64,000 bases of DNA. Origin: Psychrobacter maritimus (GTDB lineage: Bacteria > Pseudomonadota > Gammaproteobacteria > Pseudomonadales > Moraxellaceae). Positions 6,740 to 16,160 of the stretch are shown piece by piece (the first letter of the stretch is position 1; each line of letters begins with the position of its first letter). The stretch is taken from the NCBI RefSeq assembly GCF_904846345.1, contig NZ_CAJHAJ010000003.1:186001-250000 (forward strand), in the 5' to 3' direction. The translations under genes and the position numbers were made by a program. The notes beneath the pieces were generated by a model that made no database searches, had not been told where the DNA came from, and saw only the letters and a list, made by a program, of their open reading frames with translations.

Positions 6740-9319
6740 ATGGCTCATGAAAGTAATATCTCTAATAATATTAAGGATTGGCTAAAGACACATATCCTTG
6801 ATTTCGCCGATACCAACAAGGTTGAAGGCTTAATAGTTGAGTTGAAATTTCTAATTGATATCTTACCTAAGCAGTATAGATTAGAGTTGCATAGTGAGTG
6901 TCATGTTCTATTTGAGTGGATAAAAACAAATTCCATAAATAGTACTTTGACAGAGTTGGAAAAATTAGAAATCTACAAAAACGGAATAAATCACAAGATT
7001 TTTCTAAAAAATATTAAAAAACCTCATCAAAACATGAAAGAGTTATATCTAATTACTTTTCTAGTAAACCGTGCAGAGTCTTCTAAAGTAAACGTTATTC
7101 GCGCCCTTTACTTTTTTCTATGCCTAAGAATGACTGTGCTAACGGACTATGATAGTCGAATTGAAACTACACTTGATGAGTGCAGGTTTTTGACCAATAA
7201 AACTCGCGAATTTCTAATTCCGTTTTTACCTGATGTAAATGAATATAGCTCTATGCAGGATTTATTAAGTGCATTTGAGTCAGTTCAGTCAGAAAACCTA
7301 TATGAAGAATGGTTAAAATCAGACGACAAGGAATTAGAAGTGTTTGTAGAAAAAATTCGTAGAAAATTGCATCAAGACGAAAAGGATCAAGAATGGACTG
7401 ATAACGAGCTCGTTAATTACCGATTATGTAAGCACCTTTATGAATTTATTTTACCACTCGAAAATATACTACTCAAAAAATCAGGGATTACTCGAAACAT
7501 ATCTCGATCAGGAAAGCCTACTGTTATATCATCGGATACTTTTGTTGATGAAGCAACAGGAGATAGCACCTCAACAATCTATAGCGTAAATATAATACCA
7601 AATGAAAATCAAACTCTAGAAACCTTTGAAGCTGATGAACGGCAAGACGACGATATTGAAGCGGTATTTGAAGTCTCACTTGATAGGCCAATATCTTATC
7701 ACTTGGACATTGTGAATGCCCAACAACAAGTAAATATGCGACGTAAACGCTCTATGTTATTAAATACAGATGTGCAGGTAGCTAAAAGTTCAGAGATAAA
7801 GATATTGTTTAATGAGTTATTTATAGTTCTAGAAAATTGTAATGTTGATTATTCAACCAATAGTAACACTACTAATAAGCTAACTATCGAAGAAATGGAG
7901 GCAGTATATATATTGATGACTTTGCTTACTGGGAGTAGTGAATATATTCAATACAATGGTATAAATAAAAGAAATGAGTATTACGATCGACATTGTATTG
8001 AGTTCAATTTTTCACCAGCAAGATCAGTGTTAGATCGACAATATAGCAGTGATCTATCAGCAGTTAGTAGTGATAAGCTAGAGTTAACTTTACCAATAGC
8101 AGTAGCAGTTTTGATAAAGAATATGGAAAAGTATATTGTTGGTACAAAAAGAGAAAAGAAAAGGTTTTTTAGTGAACTTGAAAAATTATCTGAAAATAGA
8201 GTTCGGAAAATTAATAAGAAAAATAATATTCGGTTATCATTGAATAAATTGAGAACTTACTTAAAACATGTGCTTTTTCATTCAGGTACAGATACAGCTG
8301 TCGTTGATATTATAACCCTTTCTCCTATACATCACCTATCTGCTTTACCATATTTTAGCATCACGAAAGCTGATATATATTATGCGCAATATCACTACTA
8401 TGACCATCTTAAAGAAATATTATTTTTGGAACCTAGAGTTTCATTAGAAAAAAAATTAATAGATAATAATAAGCTCTCAAAGGTTGACTTAGTTAATTTT
8501 CCAGATGACAGGCATATCTATAAAGCAGGGCTACTAATGGGAACAAAACTAGCTCTTCTAAGCTCTAAAATTAAATCAGAACTAGTGCTTCCTATCATTA
8601 ATGAGCTCAAGACCTTAAGATCTTATAAGGATTTCACTATAATAAATTTTATAGATTTTCATAACAAATTGATGGATTACTTATATATTATGTTGGGTTT
8701 ATCATCTGGTTATCGTCCCGTTATTGAGACATTTGGGCGTCTAAAAGATATCGATATTGATACAGGTATGTATTTTATTTCGGATAAAGAAAATAGAATG
8801 AATGCGCAGGGACGATTTATTATCCTTCCTGAGATAGTAAGACTTCAATTACGATATTACCAGAGCTACTTATATAAAAATATGAAGCTCTTTAATGTTA
8901 AGCATTATCAACTGGGCAAATTAATACAGGCAGTTTATGAAAGTAGTGTTGGCCTTATTATTTATCTAGAAGTCAACGAATATGGCGAATTTAATTTCGT
9001 TAAAAATCAAAATAACACCTTTATTTCTAATAGATTCAAATTGTATGCTCATTTACCATTAAACTGGTATCGTCATCATATTAGATCGTTGAAAGACTCT
9101 AACCATAGCATATTTAGCAGCAATTTAGCTCAACTGAATGACGAAGTAGTTAGTAGTTGGATGGGACATACTGATCAACTTGGTTTCGATTATTACGACA
9201 CCTTTAGCGGATTAAAACGTTCACAACAAGCGGAGCTCGCTGAACTGATCGATAAAAAATTAAAAGAATATGGCTTTGAACCCATTGAACTAAATGAGGC
9301 GAAAAATGTCAAAGAATAG
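6740..9319 (+). CDS. Large divergent tyrosine recombinase, trio gene 1
   Basis: A protein of 859 aa. The ATG at 6740 is preferred over one at 6716, but neither has a strong ribosome site. The C-terminal 250 residues carry a degenerate tyrosine-recombinase core: R659 in 'SSGYRPVIETF', a basic strand near 'SDKENRMNAQGR', H779-x-x-R782 (HHIR), G809-H810 and Y818/Y819 in 'GFDYYDTF'. About 600 residues before that match no domain I know. They include an acidic middle and a basic stretch near 'GTKREKKRFF'. Base composition is more AT-rich than the flanking iron and nar genes. It overlaps gene 2 by 14 bases. Two recombinases plus a small third gene resemble Tn554 (TnpA/TnpB/TnpC), but the proteins are far larger. 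Confidence 0.75.
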   Translation: MAHESNISNNIKDWLKTHILDFADTNKVEGLIVELKFLIDILPKQYRLELHSECHVLFEWIKTNSINSTLTELEKLEIYKNGINHKIFLKNIKKPHQNMKELYLITFLVNRAESSKVNVIRALYFFLCLRMTVLTDYDSRIETTLDECRFLTNKTREFLIPFLPDVNEYSSMQDLLSAFESVQSENLYEEWLKSDDKELEVFVEKIRRKLHQDEKDQEWTDNELVNYRLCKHLYEFILPLENILLKKSGITRNISRSGKPTVISSDTFVDEATGDSTSTIYSVNIIPNENQTLETFEADERQDDDIEAVFEVSLDRPISYHLDIVNAQQQVNMRRKRSMLLNTDVQVAKSSEIKILFNELFIVLENCNVDYSTNSNTTNKLTIEEMEAVYILMTLLTGSSEYIQYNGINKRNEYYDRHCIEFNFSPARSVLDRQYSSDLSAVSSDKLELTLPIAVAVLIKNMEKYIVGTKREKKRFFSELEKLSENRVRKINKKNNIRLSLNKLRTYLKHVLFHSGTDTAVVDIITLSPIHHLSALPYFSITKADIYYAQYHYYDHLKEILFLEPRVSLEKKLIDNNKLSKVDLVNFPDDRHIYKAGLLMGTKLALLSSKIKSELVLPIINELKTLRSYKDFTIINFIDFHNKLMDYLYIMLGLSSGYRPVIETFGRLKDIDIDTGMYFISDKENRMNAQGRFIILPEIVRLQLRYYQSYLYKNMKLFNVKHYQLGKLIQAVYESSVGLIIYLEVNEYGEFNFVKNQNNTFISNRFKLYAHLPLNWYRHHIRSLKDSNHSIFSSNLAQLNDEVVSSWMGHTDQLGFDYYDTFSGLKRSQQAELAELIDKKLKEYGFEPIELNEAKNVKE

Positions 9320-12300
9320 TTTTTCAGGTATTGATAAACGAAAAGTAGAACGAGAGAAAAAACTGGTAGGGGCAAAAGATAAAGCTCTTAAAATAGCTTT
9401 GATTCATATTAGAGTTGATGAGCTTGCCAATAAGCCTAATCCACAAGCAGAGTTCACCAGAAGATGGAACAAATTTGATCAATCACTTAAATCAACGAAA
9501 ATTTTCCATAATCATACGTTCTATGGGAAGAGCTATAACTACGCTCTTCAAGAGGTTCAAAAAAAACTTGACTGTTATGATTTAGATACCAGTTTTCCTA
9601 AATATATTGTCTTTGAACAGCGTCCAAAACTTTTTAGAGATAGTGATTGGTTTCAAGAAGCAAAAAAGGTGAGAACCTTCTACCAGCTATGGATGAATAG
9701 TTTTGAGAATCATAAAGAAGTTAATATTTATGACGTTTTTCTATCTTTAGTTTTTCACAATGCCATACTACAAGCTCCTTTGCTTGAATTTATTATTAAA
9801 AAATTAATTGCTGGAGATCTAAAGATTCAAAGTATTTATAATCTACCTTTTGTTAGAGCTGATTTTAATAAAAGAGGTTATAGTACTAATGTCAGGAATA
9901 GCAAGATAAAAGATGAAAAGTACACGTCACAAAATGTATTTCTATCACCTATTTCAGCCACTTTATTGCGATCATACAGACTAGACGATATTTCACTAAT
10001 AAATGGTTTTTTAAAGCCTGATGGTTCTATCGACATCAAGGTATTTTATCAAAAATTACTCGATCATCAAAAATTGTATCAAATACTACCTAATAACTTA
10101 GAAGACTTTTTGAAAGCTAGCCTTTATGTCTGTGAAAATCACGAAAATTTCAACTTGCCAGAGTACTATCTATACTTATTGTTGGGCATTAAAAAGACAT
10201 ACTCACTACCGGTTGATAATTGGCAATGTATATTATATGAACGACCAAAACCATCTGATATAGACATCTTAGAAGATTTCGATACCCCTCAACAACATCA
10301 AAAGAACTCTAAATATAATGAACATAAACAATTGGCATTACAAATTTCTAGACTGTTCAAGCCTGAGAATGAAAAAAAGGATAAGAAAATATCAGGAAGC
10401 GTATTTGATAAAAGGTTGAGAGCGAATTTAGTACTATTAAAGCAAGAAAAAGCTCCTATCAATGAAGTCGCACTGCTTACCTGGTTTGTACATAAGCGAT
10501 TATCCAGCCAACCAAGTAGTATTCAAACCTATAGCAATAACATTACGAATAGGTGGCTAGCGTTAACTTATGGACAGAACATAGATAATTTTGATGAAGC
10601 TGACTTTGAATCTCTCTATGCAGAAATTATAGCATTGAGTCGTACTACATCAGCAAAAAATGAAACTGCTAAATTGCTAGACGATTTTCATGAGCACTTA
10701 GTCAATGTTTATGGCGCAGAGCCAGTTGAACCAATGTCAGTTGGAGCTGTAGCTCATGTAAAAGCAGGGTATATATCAGAAACTATGTTTCAAGCAATTC
10801 TATATGCATGCAAAAACCTAAATATTAATAAAGAGAAAAAAGATGCTATTTATATTGCTTTAATTCTTGGCCAACGATTTGGCATGAGAATAGGAGAGAT
10901 AGCCAAGCTTAAGCTCACAGAGATATCAGGAACAGTTGAAGATCTTGAAGTTCGTAATAATATTTATGGTGATAATAAAACATCCTCTGCTTTGCGTAGT
11001 TTACCTATAGACCTGTTGCTATCAGCAGAAGAACTAAGAGTTTTAACTGCCTTATACTATAGACGTGTTGAGGAAAAAGGACAAACCTTGATTGCTGACG
11101 CCAGTGGGCAAACAATTCCTAAGAATCAATTATCACAGATGGTCTCAGGATTAATAAAAAAAGTAACTGGGTTGTCATATTTAACAGCTCACAATCTTAG
11201 GCACAGTTGCCTATCTAACATTCAGTTACTGCATTTTTTGTATGATTCAGAAACGTTAAATAATACAGCAGCAAATGAAAGCTTGAAGGACTTACTACCT
11301 TATGAAAAAGCAGATGCATGGAACATTTATTACAAACTATTTGGATCAAGGAAATCTATTAGCAACTACATAATCGCAGGTGTTGCTGGCCATAGTGAAC
11401 CTAGTGTTAGTTTTAATAACTACATTCATTTCACTGATATTCAAATTGGACTCCAGTTGTGGAATATTGATTATCAGTTAAGCGAGAATCAGAAAAGTTA
11501 TTTACTTCAATTACCTAGACGTAAGCAAGGATTTGAAGTCAAAAAAATTTATGAGTATTTACTTAAAAAGCTAAAAGTTGAGCCATTACCAAGATTCGAG
11601 GGTAAGCCCGTAAAATACGCATCTAATTACAAAGAAGTCGAGCGAGAATTTGGTTTTAATGAAGTTGCTAAAATTTTGCGTAGTCATTACATGCATGATG
11701 ATTTTCAGCATTTACTAAAACTATATGATATATCTAATGATGAATTTAAAAAATGGTATTGTAAAGCAAAACACTTAAAGGAAAGTTCTGAATATCAAAC
11801 TAAGTTCGGTGGCTCAAGGCTATTTTCATCAGAGCAAGAAAACCTGCTTGTTCCAAGCTATAATTTAGTTGCAGAAGATCAGAAAGTGATGGAAGAAATG
11901 GAGTGTAAATTTAAAAGACTATATTTATTAAAAAAACATAAAGAAGGTCTGGATTGGTTTATACGTTATACACTACAAAATTGTGAGTACACTCAAAATA
12001 AAATCAGGTTTAAAAATTTTGAGGATTTTGATCGGTTTTTAAATTATACAATCAAGCTTTTGCCAAAAATATTAATTCATATAGATATTCAAGACTTAGA
12101 AAGCTGTACTGACAATAGGTTATTGAACAAATGGAAAAACCGACTTAATAAGTTGCCAGAATCCAACGTACACTATGATCTACTGAATGATAAAAAAGGA
12201 ATAAGATATACTAAGAAAGTAAAATCTAGTATATCTATTGCTAGTTCTAAAGAAAAACATAAGAAATATAATAGTACAATACATTATAACCGCATATTAC

Positions 12301-12362
12301 AAGTTTTTTGTTTTTATAGTTTCATACTTTTAAATGATGTTGAGGGTAGTATATTAAAATAG
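9306..12362 (+). CDS. Giant tyrosine recombinase, trio gene 2
   Basis: A 1018-aa protein. The catalytic core lies in the middle (about residues 380-720), not at the end. It shows R528 in 'QRFGMRIGEIAKLKL', a K-containing strand 'DNKTSSALRSLPI', H629-N-L-R632-H in the HxxR motif, G695-H696 and nucleophile Y706 in 'SFNNYIHF'. A SAM-like core-binding region seems to precede it ('QPSSIQTYSNNITNRW'). About 380 N-terminal and 300 C-terminal residues are unassigned. The start at 9306 is chosen because GAGG lies 6 bases upstream, inside the end of gene 1. The 14-base overlap predicts coupled translation with gene 1. Gene 3 begins 11 bases after its stop. Confidence 0.82.
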   Translation: MSKNSFSGIDKRKVEREKKLVGAKDKALKIALIHIRVDELANKPNPQAEFTRRWNKFDQSLKSTKIFHNHTFYGKSYNYALQEVQKKLDCYDLDTSFPKYIVFEQRPKLFRDSDWFQEAKKVRTFYQLWMNSFENHKEVNIYDVFLSLVFHNAILQAPLLEFIIKKLIAGDLKIQSIYNLPFVRADFNKRGYSTNVRNSKIKDEKYTSQNVFLSPISATLLRSYRLDDISLINGFLKPDGSIDIKVFYQKLLDHQKLYQILPNNLEDFLKASLYVCENHENFNLPEYYLYLLLGIKKTYSLPVDNWQCILYERPKPSDIDILEDFDTPQQHQKNSKYNEHKQLALQISRLFKPENEKKDKKISGSVFDKRLRANLVLLKQEKAPINEVALLTWFVHKRLSSQPSSIQTYSNNITNRWLALTYGQNIDNFDEADFESLYAEIIALSRTTSAKNETAKLLDDFHEHLVNVYGAEPVEPMSVGAVAHVKAGYISETMFQAILYACKNLNINKEKKDAIYIALILGQRFGMRIGEIAKLKLTEISGTVEDLEVRNNIYGDNKTSSALRSLPIDLLLSAEELRVLTALYYRRVEEKGQTLIADASGQTIPKNQLSQMVSGLIKKVTGLSYLTAHNLRHSCLSNIQLLHFLYDSETLNNTAANESLKDLLPYEKADAWNIYYKLFGSRKSISNYIIAGVAGHSEPSVSFNNYIHFTDIQIGLQLWNIDYQLSENQKSYLLQLPRRKQGFEVKKIYEYLLKKLKVEPLPRFEGKPVKYASNYKEVEREFGFNEVAKILRSHYMHDDFQHLLKLYDISNDEFKKWYCKAKHLKESSEYQTKFGGSRLFSSEQENLLVPSYNLVAEDQKVMEEMECKFKRLYLLKKHKEGLDWFIRYTLQNCEYTQNKIRFKNFEDFDRFLNYTIKLLPKILIHIDIQDLESCTDNRLLNKWKNRLNKLPESNVHYDLLNDKKGIRYTKKVKSSISIASSKEKHKKYNSTIHYNRILQVFCFYSFILLNDVEGSILK

Positions 12363-12373
12363 ATGTTCACTCT

Positions 12374-12997
12374 GTGGCATATAAAATACTTAATAACTTA
12401 CAGCATGAGCAATATATGAATAAATCTATTATTAAAAGAATTGCGAAAAACTCAAATCTGTCATGGCACCCAATGACAAAAAAGCTGCATAAATGTTTTA
12501 TGAAGTCTTACAGGGATGAGTTTTATAGTACGATTATTAGAATGTTCCAAGATAACCTACAATTAAGCCAACAAACTATCTATTTGATCTCAAATCGTGA
12601 ACAGGTGAAGTTACTAAATCAGCCTAAAAAAAGTAAAGAAAAAGAGAATATTGATTATCAGATAGTTGCAGGTTGTTTTAACCCTTGGTTCGATGATGAA
12701 GTATTGAGAACGAATAAGCAGTTAGTAGCCATAGAACTCAGTCCAGTGGAGCATCAGAGCAAAAAAGCATTTGAAGATGAGTTGCAAACTTTAATTTTAT
12801 TAGATTTCTTGAAGTCCTTATCTCAAGCAAATATGTCAGCACTCGGCAATAACTTTCATGAACTTCGAAATATTGTTAAGAGCTCAATACAGTTAGAGCA
12901 TGTATATCTAGAGCTTATGGGAAATAGGATTAGTGCTGAGCAATTTGCTTATTATTTTGGACGTCAGCGAGATTTTGTCTATAAGCATAAATGTTAA
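12374..12997 (+). CDS. Trio gene 3: unknown protein linked to the two recombinases
   Basis: A 207-aa soluble protein, basic in its first 50 residues ('SIIKRIAKNSNLSWHPMTKK') and more acidic later, with no motif I recognise and no catalytic tyrosine-recombinase signature. The GTG at 12374 follows gene 2 by 11 bases; an ATG at 12416 would shorten it by 14 residues. By position it should act with the two recombinases, as TnpC does in Tn554 or third partners do in other multi-recombinase elements. That role is inferred only from gene order. The AT-rich composition matches genes 1 and 2. Confidence 0.6.
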   Translation: MAYKILNNLQHEQYMNKSIIKRIAKNSNLSWHPMTKKLHKCFMKSYRDEFYSTIIRMFQDNLQLSQQTIYLISNREQVKLLNQPKKSKEKENIDYQIVAGCFNPWFDDEVLRTNKQLVAIELSPVEHQSKKAFEDELQTLILLDFLKSLSQANMSALGNNFHELRNIVKSSIQLEHVYLELMGNRISAEQFAYYFGRQRDFVYKHKC

Positions 12998-13147
12998 GAG
13001 AAATTTAATTTACAGCTTCAACACAAAATAGTCGTTTTACTATATTTTTAATTAAATTAGGCTTGTTGAGCATGGACAATAAAATGCTAGCAAAAAAATA
13101 TTGAACAAGTGATCTTTAAGTTCTCAAACCAAAAGATACCATTCGTT

Positions 13148-13402
13148 ATGTCTCGCACCATGCTCAAAGATAATCACTGGACCAGACTAATACCGATACT
13201 ATTAGAACTAAATCTCTATGACAAAGGAAATCTGAGACAGACGGCCGAAGGTGTTGTCTATCAAATGATTTTTGGTCGCCCTTGGCATGACTTACCCTCC
13301 CCATATTTTGGTAAGCACTACACTGTCTACAAAGACTATCAGCTTTGGTTTCGCAAATGGAGAATTCTTGAACCGCCTGACTATATTGGATACTTAGCAT
13401 AA
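13148..13402 (+). pseudogene. IS5-family transposase, N-terminal fragment
   Basis: These 84 codons match the DUF4096 N-terminal domain of IS5/IS427-group transposases: 'GNLRQTAEGVVYQMIFGRPW' followed by 'DLP', 'TVYKDYQLWFRKW'. The frame then diverges and stops after 'DYIGYLA'. The DDE catalytic domain is absent, so the copy is dead. An in-frame GTG at 13109 precedes it, but the ATG at 13148 fits the family start. A possible left end lies near 13057. It marks the right edge of the mobile-looking region. Confidence 0.75.
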
Positions 13403-13959
13403 GTCAGGTTAGCATTCAATTATTATAACTTTATGGAATACGTCCGGTGCGCTCTACACGTATCGAACCATTAACATTAGGTATGAATTTAATTACTATG
13501 AACTTGTTAGCATGCGTCATTAAGCTATCTGATATAAAATCTCCCGTGTTTAATTTTAAGGATCTGACAGCAGGCCTCAAAACCTACTAAACTATGTAAG
13601 GAATACCGTGTAGGACTTTTCCGACTTTTCAAAGTAAAATCCATCTATAGTATAAGCAGATATTAAACCCCGATTTTGACAACCTCACCTGAGTGAAGCA
13701 CAAAATACAAAGAAGGTTGTGAAGACTATATTATGTATACCTCTGGCAATCTTTTGCACCAATATAAAAATTGAGTTGCTAATAATGTTTAGAGGCTAAA
13801 TTTATATTTACATTTACATTCCCGTGTTCATAAAGTAATCGTCGTCTAGGATATTATAATCTGGCCTGCGAATGAGTTGATGACCACGTCAGAACCTTAA
13901 CACTAATAGCCCTCAAATCATTGTTAATACAACTCGGATTTTTGAAGGTGAATAGCATG
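13403..13959. other. Gene-free region right of the IS remnant
   Basis: About 560 bases with no supported gene, RNA or complete insertion-sequence end. It probably holds decayed island or IS sequence and the downstream region of the siderophore-interacting protein gene. Confidence 0.4.
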
Positions 13960-14703
13960 TTATTCTAGGTTTTGTGCATCTTCCTGCTTCTCAATTTTAT
14001 GCTGATCTTCTGTACGCTCTACTTTCCAGTAGCTAGATATATATAAATGCGTTTTAGCTATGGACCGGTTGAATTTAAAATAGTCACGCAGTACACGCAT
14101 ACTATGGAATTCACAAGCAGCCCAAACAGCAGGTTGCCCTTCAAGCCAAGTAATGGTTTTAACATGCTCAAGTAAAGGGCTGCTTGCGGAGTTTGGAGTA
14201 GGATTTATAACCCAGTAAATGTCAACGTTCTTAGGTTTTTTAAGATTTTGTCGATCTGCCTCGCTGCTGATCTCAAGGATGGCATAGCCGCGTGCATCGT
14301 CAGGTAATTGTGCAAGATTGACAGCAATCGCAGGTAGTGCAGTCATGTCGCCTATTAATAAAAACCAATCTGCATCACGGTTGATGAGCTTTTTTGGTCC
14401 TGGTCCGCCTACCAATATTTGCTCACCCACTTGGGCGTTACGTGCCCACATTGAAGCAGGGCCTTCAGCGTCGTGCAAGGCAAAATCGATATCTATTTCA
14501 CCCTCACGTTGACCACTTATAGTATAGGTGCGCATTAGTGGTCGAGTCCCATGGCCTTGAGGAAATATGAGTTTGATATAAGCGCTTTCTTGATCTGTTG
14601 GAAAGTCAATCAAGCCAGCACCGCCAAGCGTGACGCGGCACATATGTGGCGTGATGTATTTGGTACAAGTAACATCCAGTATTCTTGGAGCGGGTTTTGC
14701 CAT
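13960..14703 (-). CDS. Siderophore-interacting protein (ViuB/SIP family flavoprotein)
   Basis: A 247-aa FAD-dependent ferric reductase-like protein. The first 110 residues form the FAD-binding barrel, with 'LMRTYTISGQREGEIDIDF' matching the RxYTxR-type flavin motif of this family. 'PASMWARNAQVGEQILVGGPG' is the conserved linker, and the C-terminal half is the NAD(P)H/SIP domain ('AVWAACEFHSMRVLRDYFK'). Such enzymes release iron from siderophores in the cytoplasm. It is the last gene of the minus-strand receptor-HmuY-SIP group, so it may act on heme or on a heme-linked iron source here. That substrate is inference. Confidence 0.88.
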   Translation of the reverse strand: MAKPAPRILDVTCTKYITPHMCRVTLGGAGLIDFPTDQESAYIKLIFPQGHGTRPLMRTYTISGQREGEIDIDFALHDAEGPASMWARNAQVGEQILVGGPGPKKLINRDADWFLLIGDMTALPAIAVNLAQLPDDARGYAILEISSEADRQNLKKPKNVDIYWVINPTPNSASSPLLEHVKTITWLEGQPAVWAACEFHSMRVLRDYFKFNRSIAKTHLYISSYWKVERTEDQHKIEKQEDAQNLE

Positions 14704-14795
14704 TTTATAAAGTGCCTTATTTTGTAGCGGTAAAGACAGTTGCCAATTAAGTCAGGATTGATACTGTCATCTTTGATTTCAGAAAAAATAAAATA

Positions 14796-16070
14796 TTAAG
14801 GAGCAGGCTGAATGTCTATTTTAAATTCCCATGAGGTCGCAGTCGTCGCTGAGCTATCAGGGTAATTTATTTTATCCAAACGCACGCGTGCATAGCTATT
14901 ACCTTCAGCAGATCTAATGAGCGCACCTTGTGCGCTGTCAACTGGTTTGGCATTTAGTTGATGCGTCATGCCATTGTAGGTATACCAGCCAAAGTCTAGG
15001 TTCGGGAAATTACCCGTATAAGCAGGATTGAGATCCGAGCCTTTACTATCAATGACCCAGCTTCTGGCACTCATCGGCCTATCGTACACAGCAGTGGTGG
15101 TAAGGTTGGTTAAAGTCGCCGCGCTACCATCGGTCGTAAATTGACTGGTAATGGGTTTACCTTGCGCATCATAATATCCGGCTGGCGTGGTGGCGAGGTA
15201 ACCACCAACTTTGCCTTTTTTAGTGCCAATAGCAGAATCGCCACCATTTAAAATCACATCATTACGCTTAAAGCCGATCTGCCAAGTGCTGTTTTTATCG
15301 CTACTACTTTTTCCTGTGGTTAAATCAAAATAGACCCAATTATCATTGTTTGAGGCATCGATAGTTTGAGTCTGTACCTTATTTGGTAGCGCGGTATCAA
15401 TCCAGCGCAGAGTAGGGTAACCAGAGGCACCAGTTTCATTATAGTAGTTGGTAATCTGTATGGCATAAATAGGCTGCTGGACGCTGCTGTCTGTCATGGC
15501 GCTGCTATTATCTGTGGTGACAAGATAGACGCGATTGTTCGGGTAGAGCTGATGGTTGCCTTTTAAATTGTATTCAAACCACGGCTGTGCATCAAATATA
15601 CCGCCACTACGGTCTTCATGGTAGTGCGTGGTAATATCACGTTTGGTATCAGGGTCTTGAGTTGCATTGCTATAACGGCTCAAATCTGACCAGTCGATCA
15701 AACCAAAAACGCCGCCCAAACCTGCGCCAGAATCACCGCTATTTGACCAAAGCTTAACCGAACGCGCTTGGTTATCAAACTTAATATCCCATTTATTCTC
15801 GTCACACGAGCTTTCAGCTTTGGCGTCAAAGTCATAACAGGTCATGGCATCAGGCGCTAGATTGGTGACTTGCCAAGTGGCTGTTTCGCTAAAGCTGGCA
15901 GCGCTAACAGGCGGCGTGTTACCGCCATTACCAACATTGCCGTTACTGTCACTGCTTGTGCCATCACTGCCGCCACCGCAGCCGGTCATGCTGAGTGCTA
16001 AAATGCTGCCACTAAAAAGTAATGCCAATGTGGTCGGCTTGGTGTGAACTGCTGGGAGAATTGGGGTCAT
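14796..16070 (-). CDS. HmuY-family heme-binding lipoprotein
   Basis: A 424-aa secreted lipoprotein. A signal peptide ends at a lipobox near 'LSMTGCGGG' (Cys about residue 31), followed by a Gly/Ser/Asn-rich linker. The rest contains two HmuY-type segments: 'WDIKFDNQARSVKLWSNSG' early and 'NWVYFDLTTGKSS' with 'WQIGFKRNDVILNGG' later, both typical of the heme-binding fold. It is about twice as long as Porphyromonas HmuY. GGAAG lies before the ATG. It lies between the TonB-dependent receptor (90 bases upstream) and the SIP gene, consistent with capturing heme for the receptor. Confidence 0.82.
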   Translation of the reverse strand: MTPILPAVHTKPTTLALLFSGSILALSMTGCGGGSDGTSSDSNGNVGNGGNTPPVSAASFSETATWQVTNLAPDAMTCYDFDAKAESSCDENKWDIKFDNQARSVKLWSNSGDSGAGLGGVFGLIDWSDLSRYSNATQDPDTKRDITTHYHEDRSGGIFDAQPWFEYNLKGNHQLYPNNRVYLVTTDNSSAMTDSSVQQPIYAIQITNYYNETGASGYPTLRWIDTALPNKVQTQTIDASNNDNWVYFDLTTGKSSSDKNSTWQIGFKRNDVILNGGDSAIGTKKGKVGGYLATTPAGYYDAQGKPITSQFTTDGSAATLTNLTTTAVYDRPMSARSWVIDSKGSDLNPAYTGNFPNLDFGWYTYNGMTHQLNAKPVDSAQGALIRSAEGNSYARVRLDKINYPDSSATTATSWEFKIDIQPAP

Positions 16071-16160
16071 ATCAGCTTCCTTGATGGTTGTCGTTTTATA
16101 TAAAAGGTGAAAAACAGCGCTACAAATAGAATGGCTTTAGAATGATTGTGAATCAAAGGC

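Noticed and set aside
13441..13480. tRNA-like GGTTCGATACG string on the minus strand
   Set aside because: No T-stem pairing, acceptor stem or anticodon arm could be built around it.
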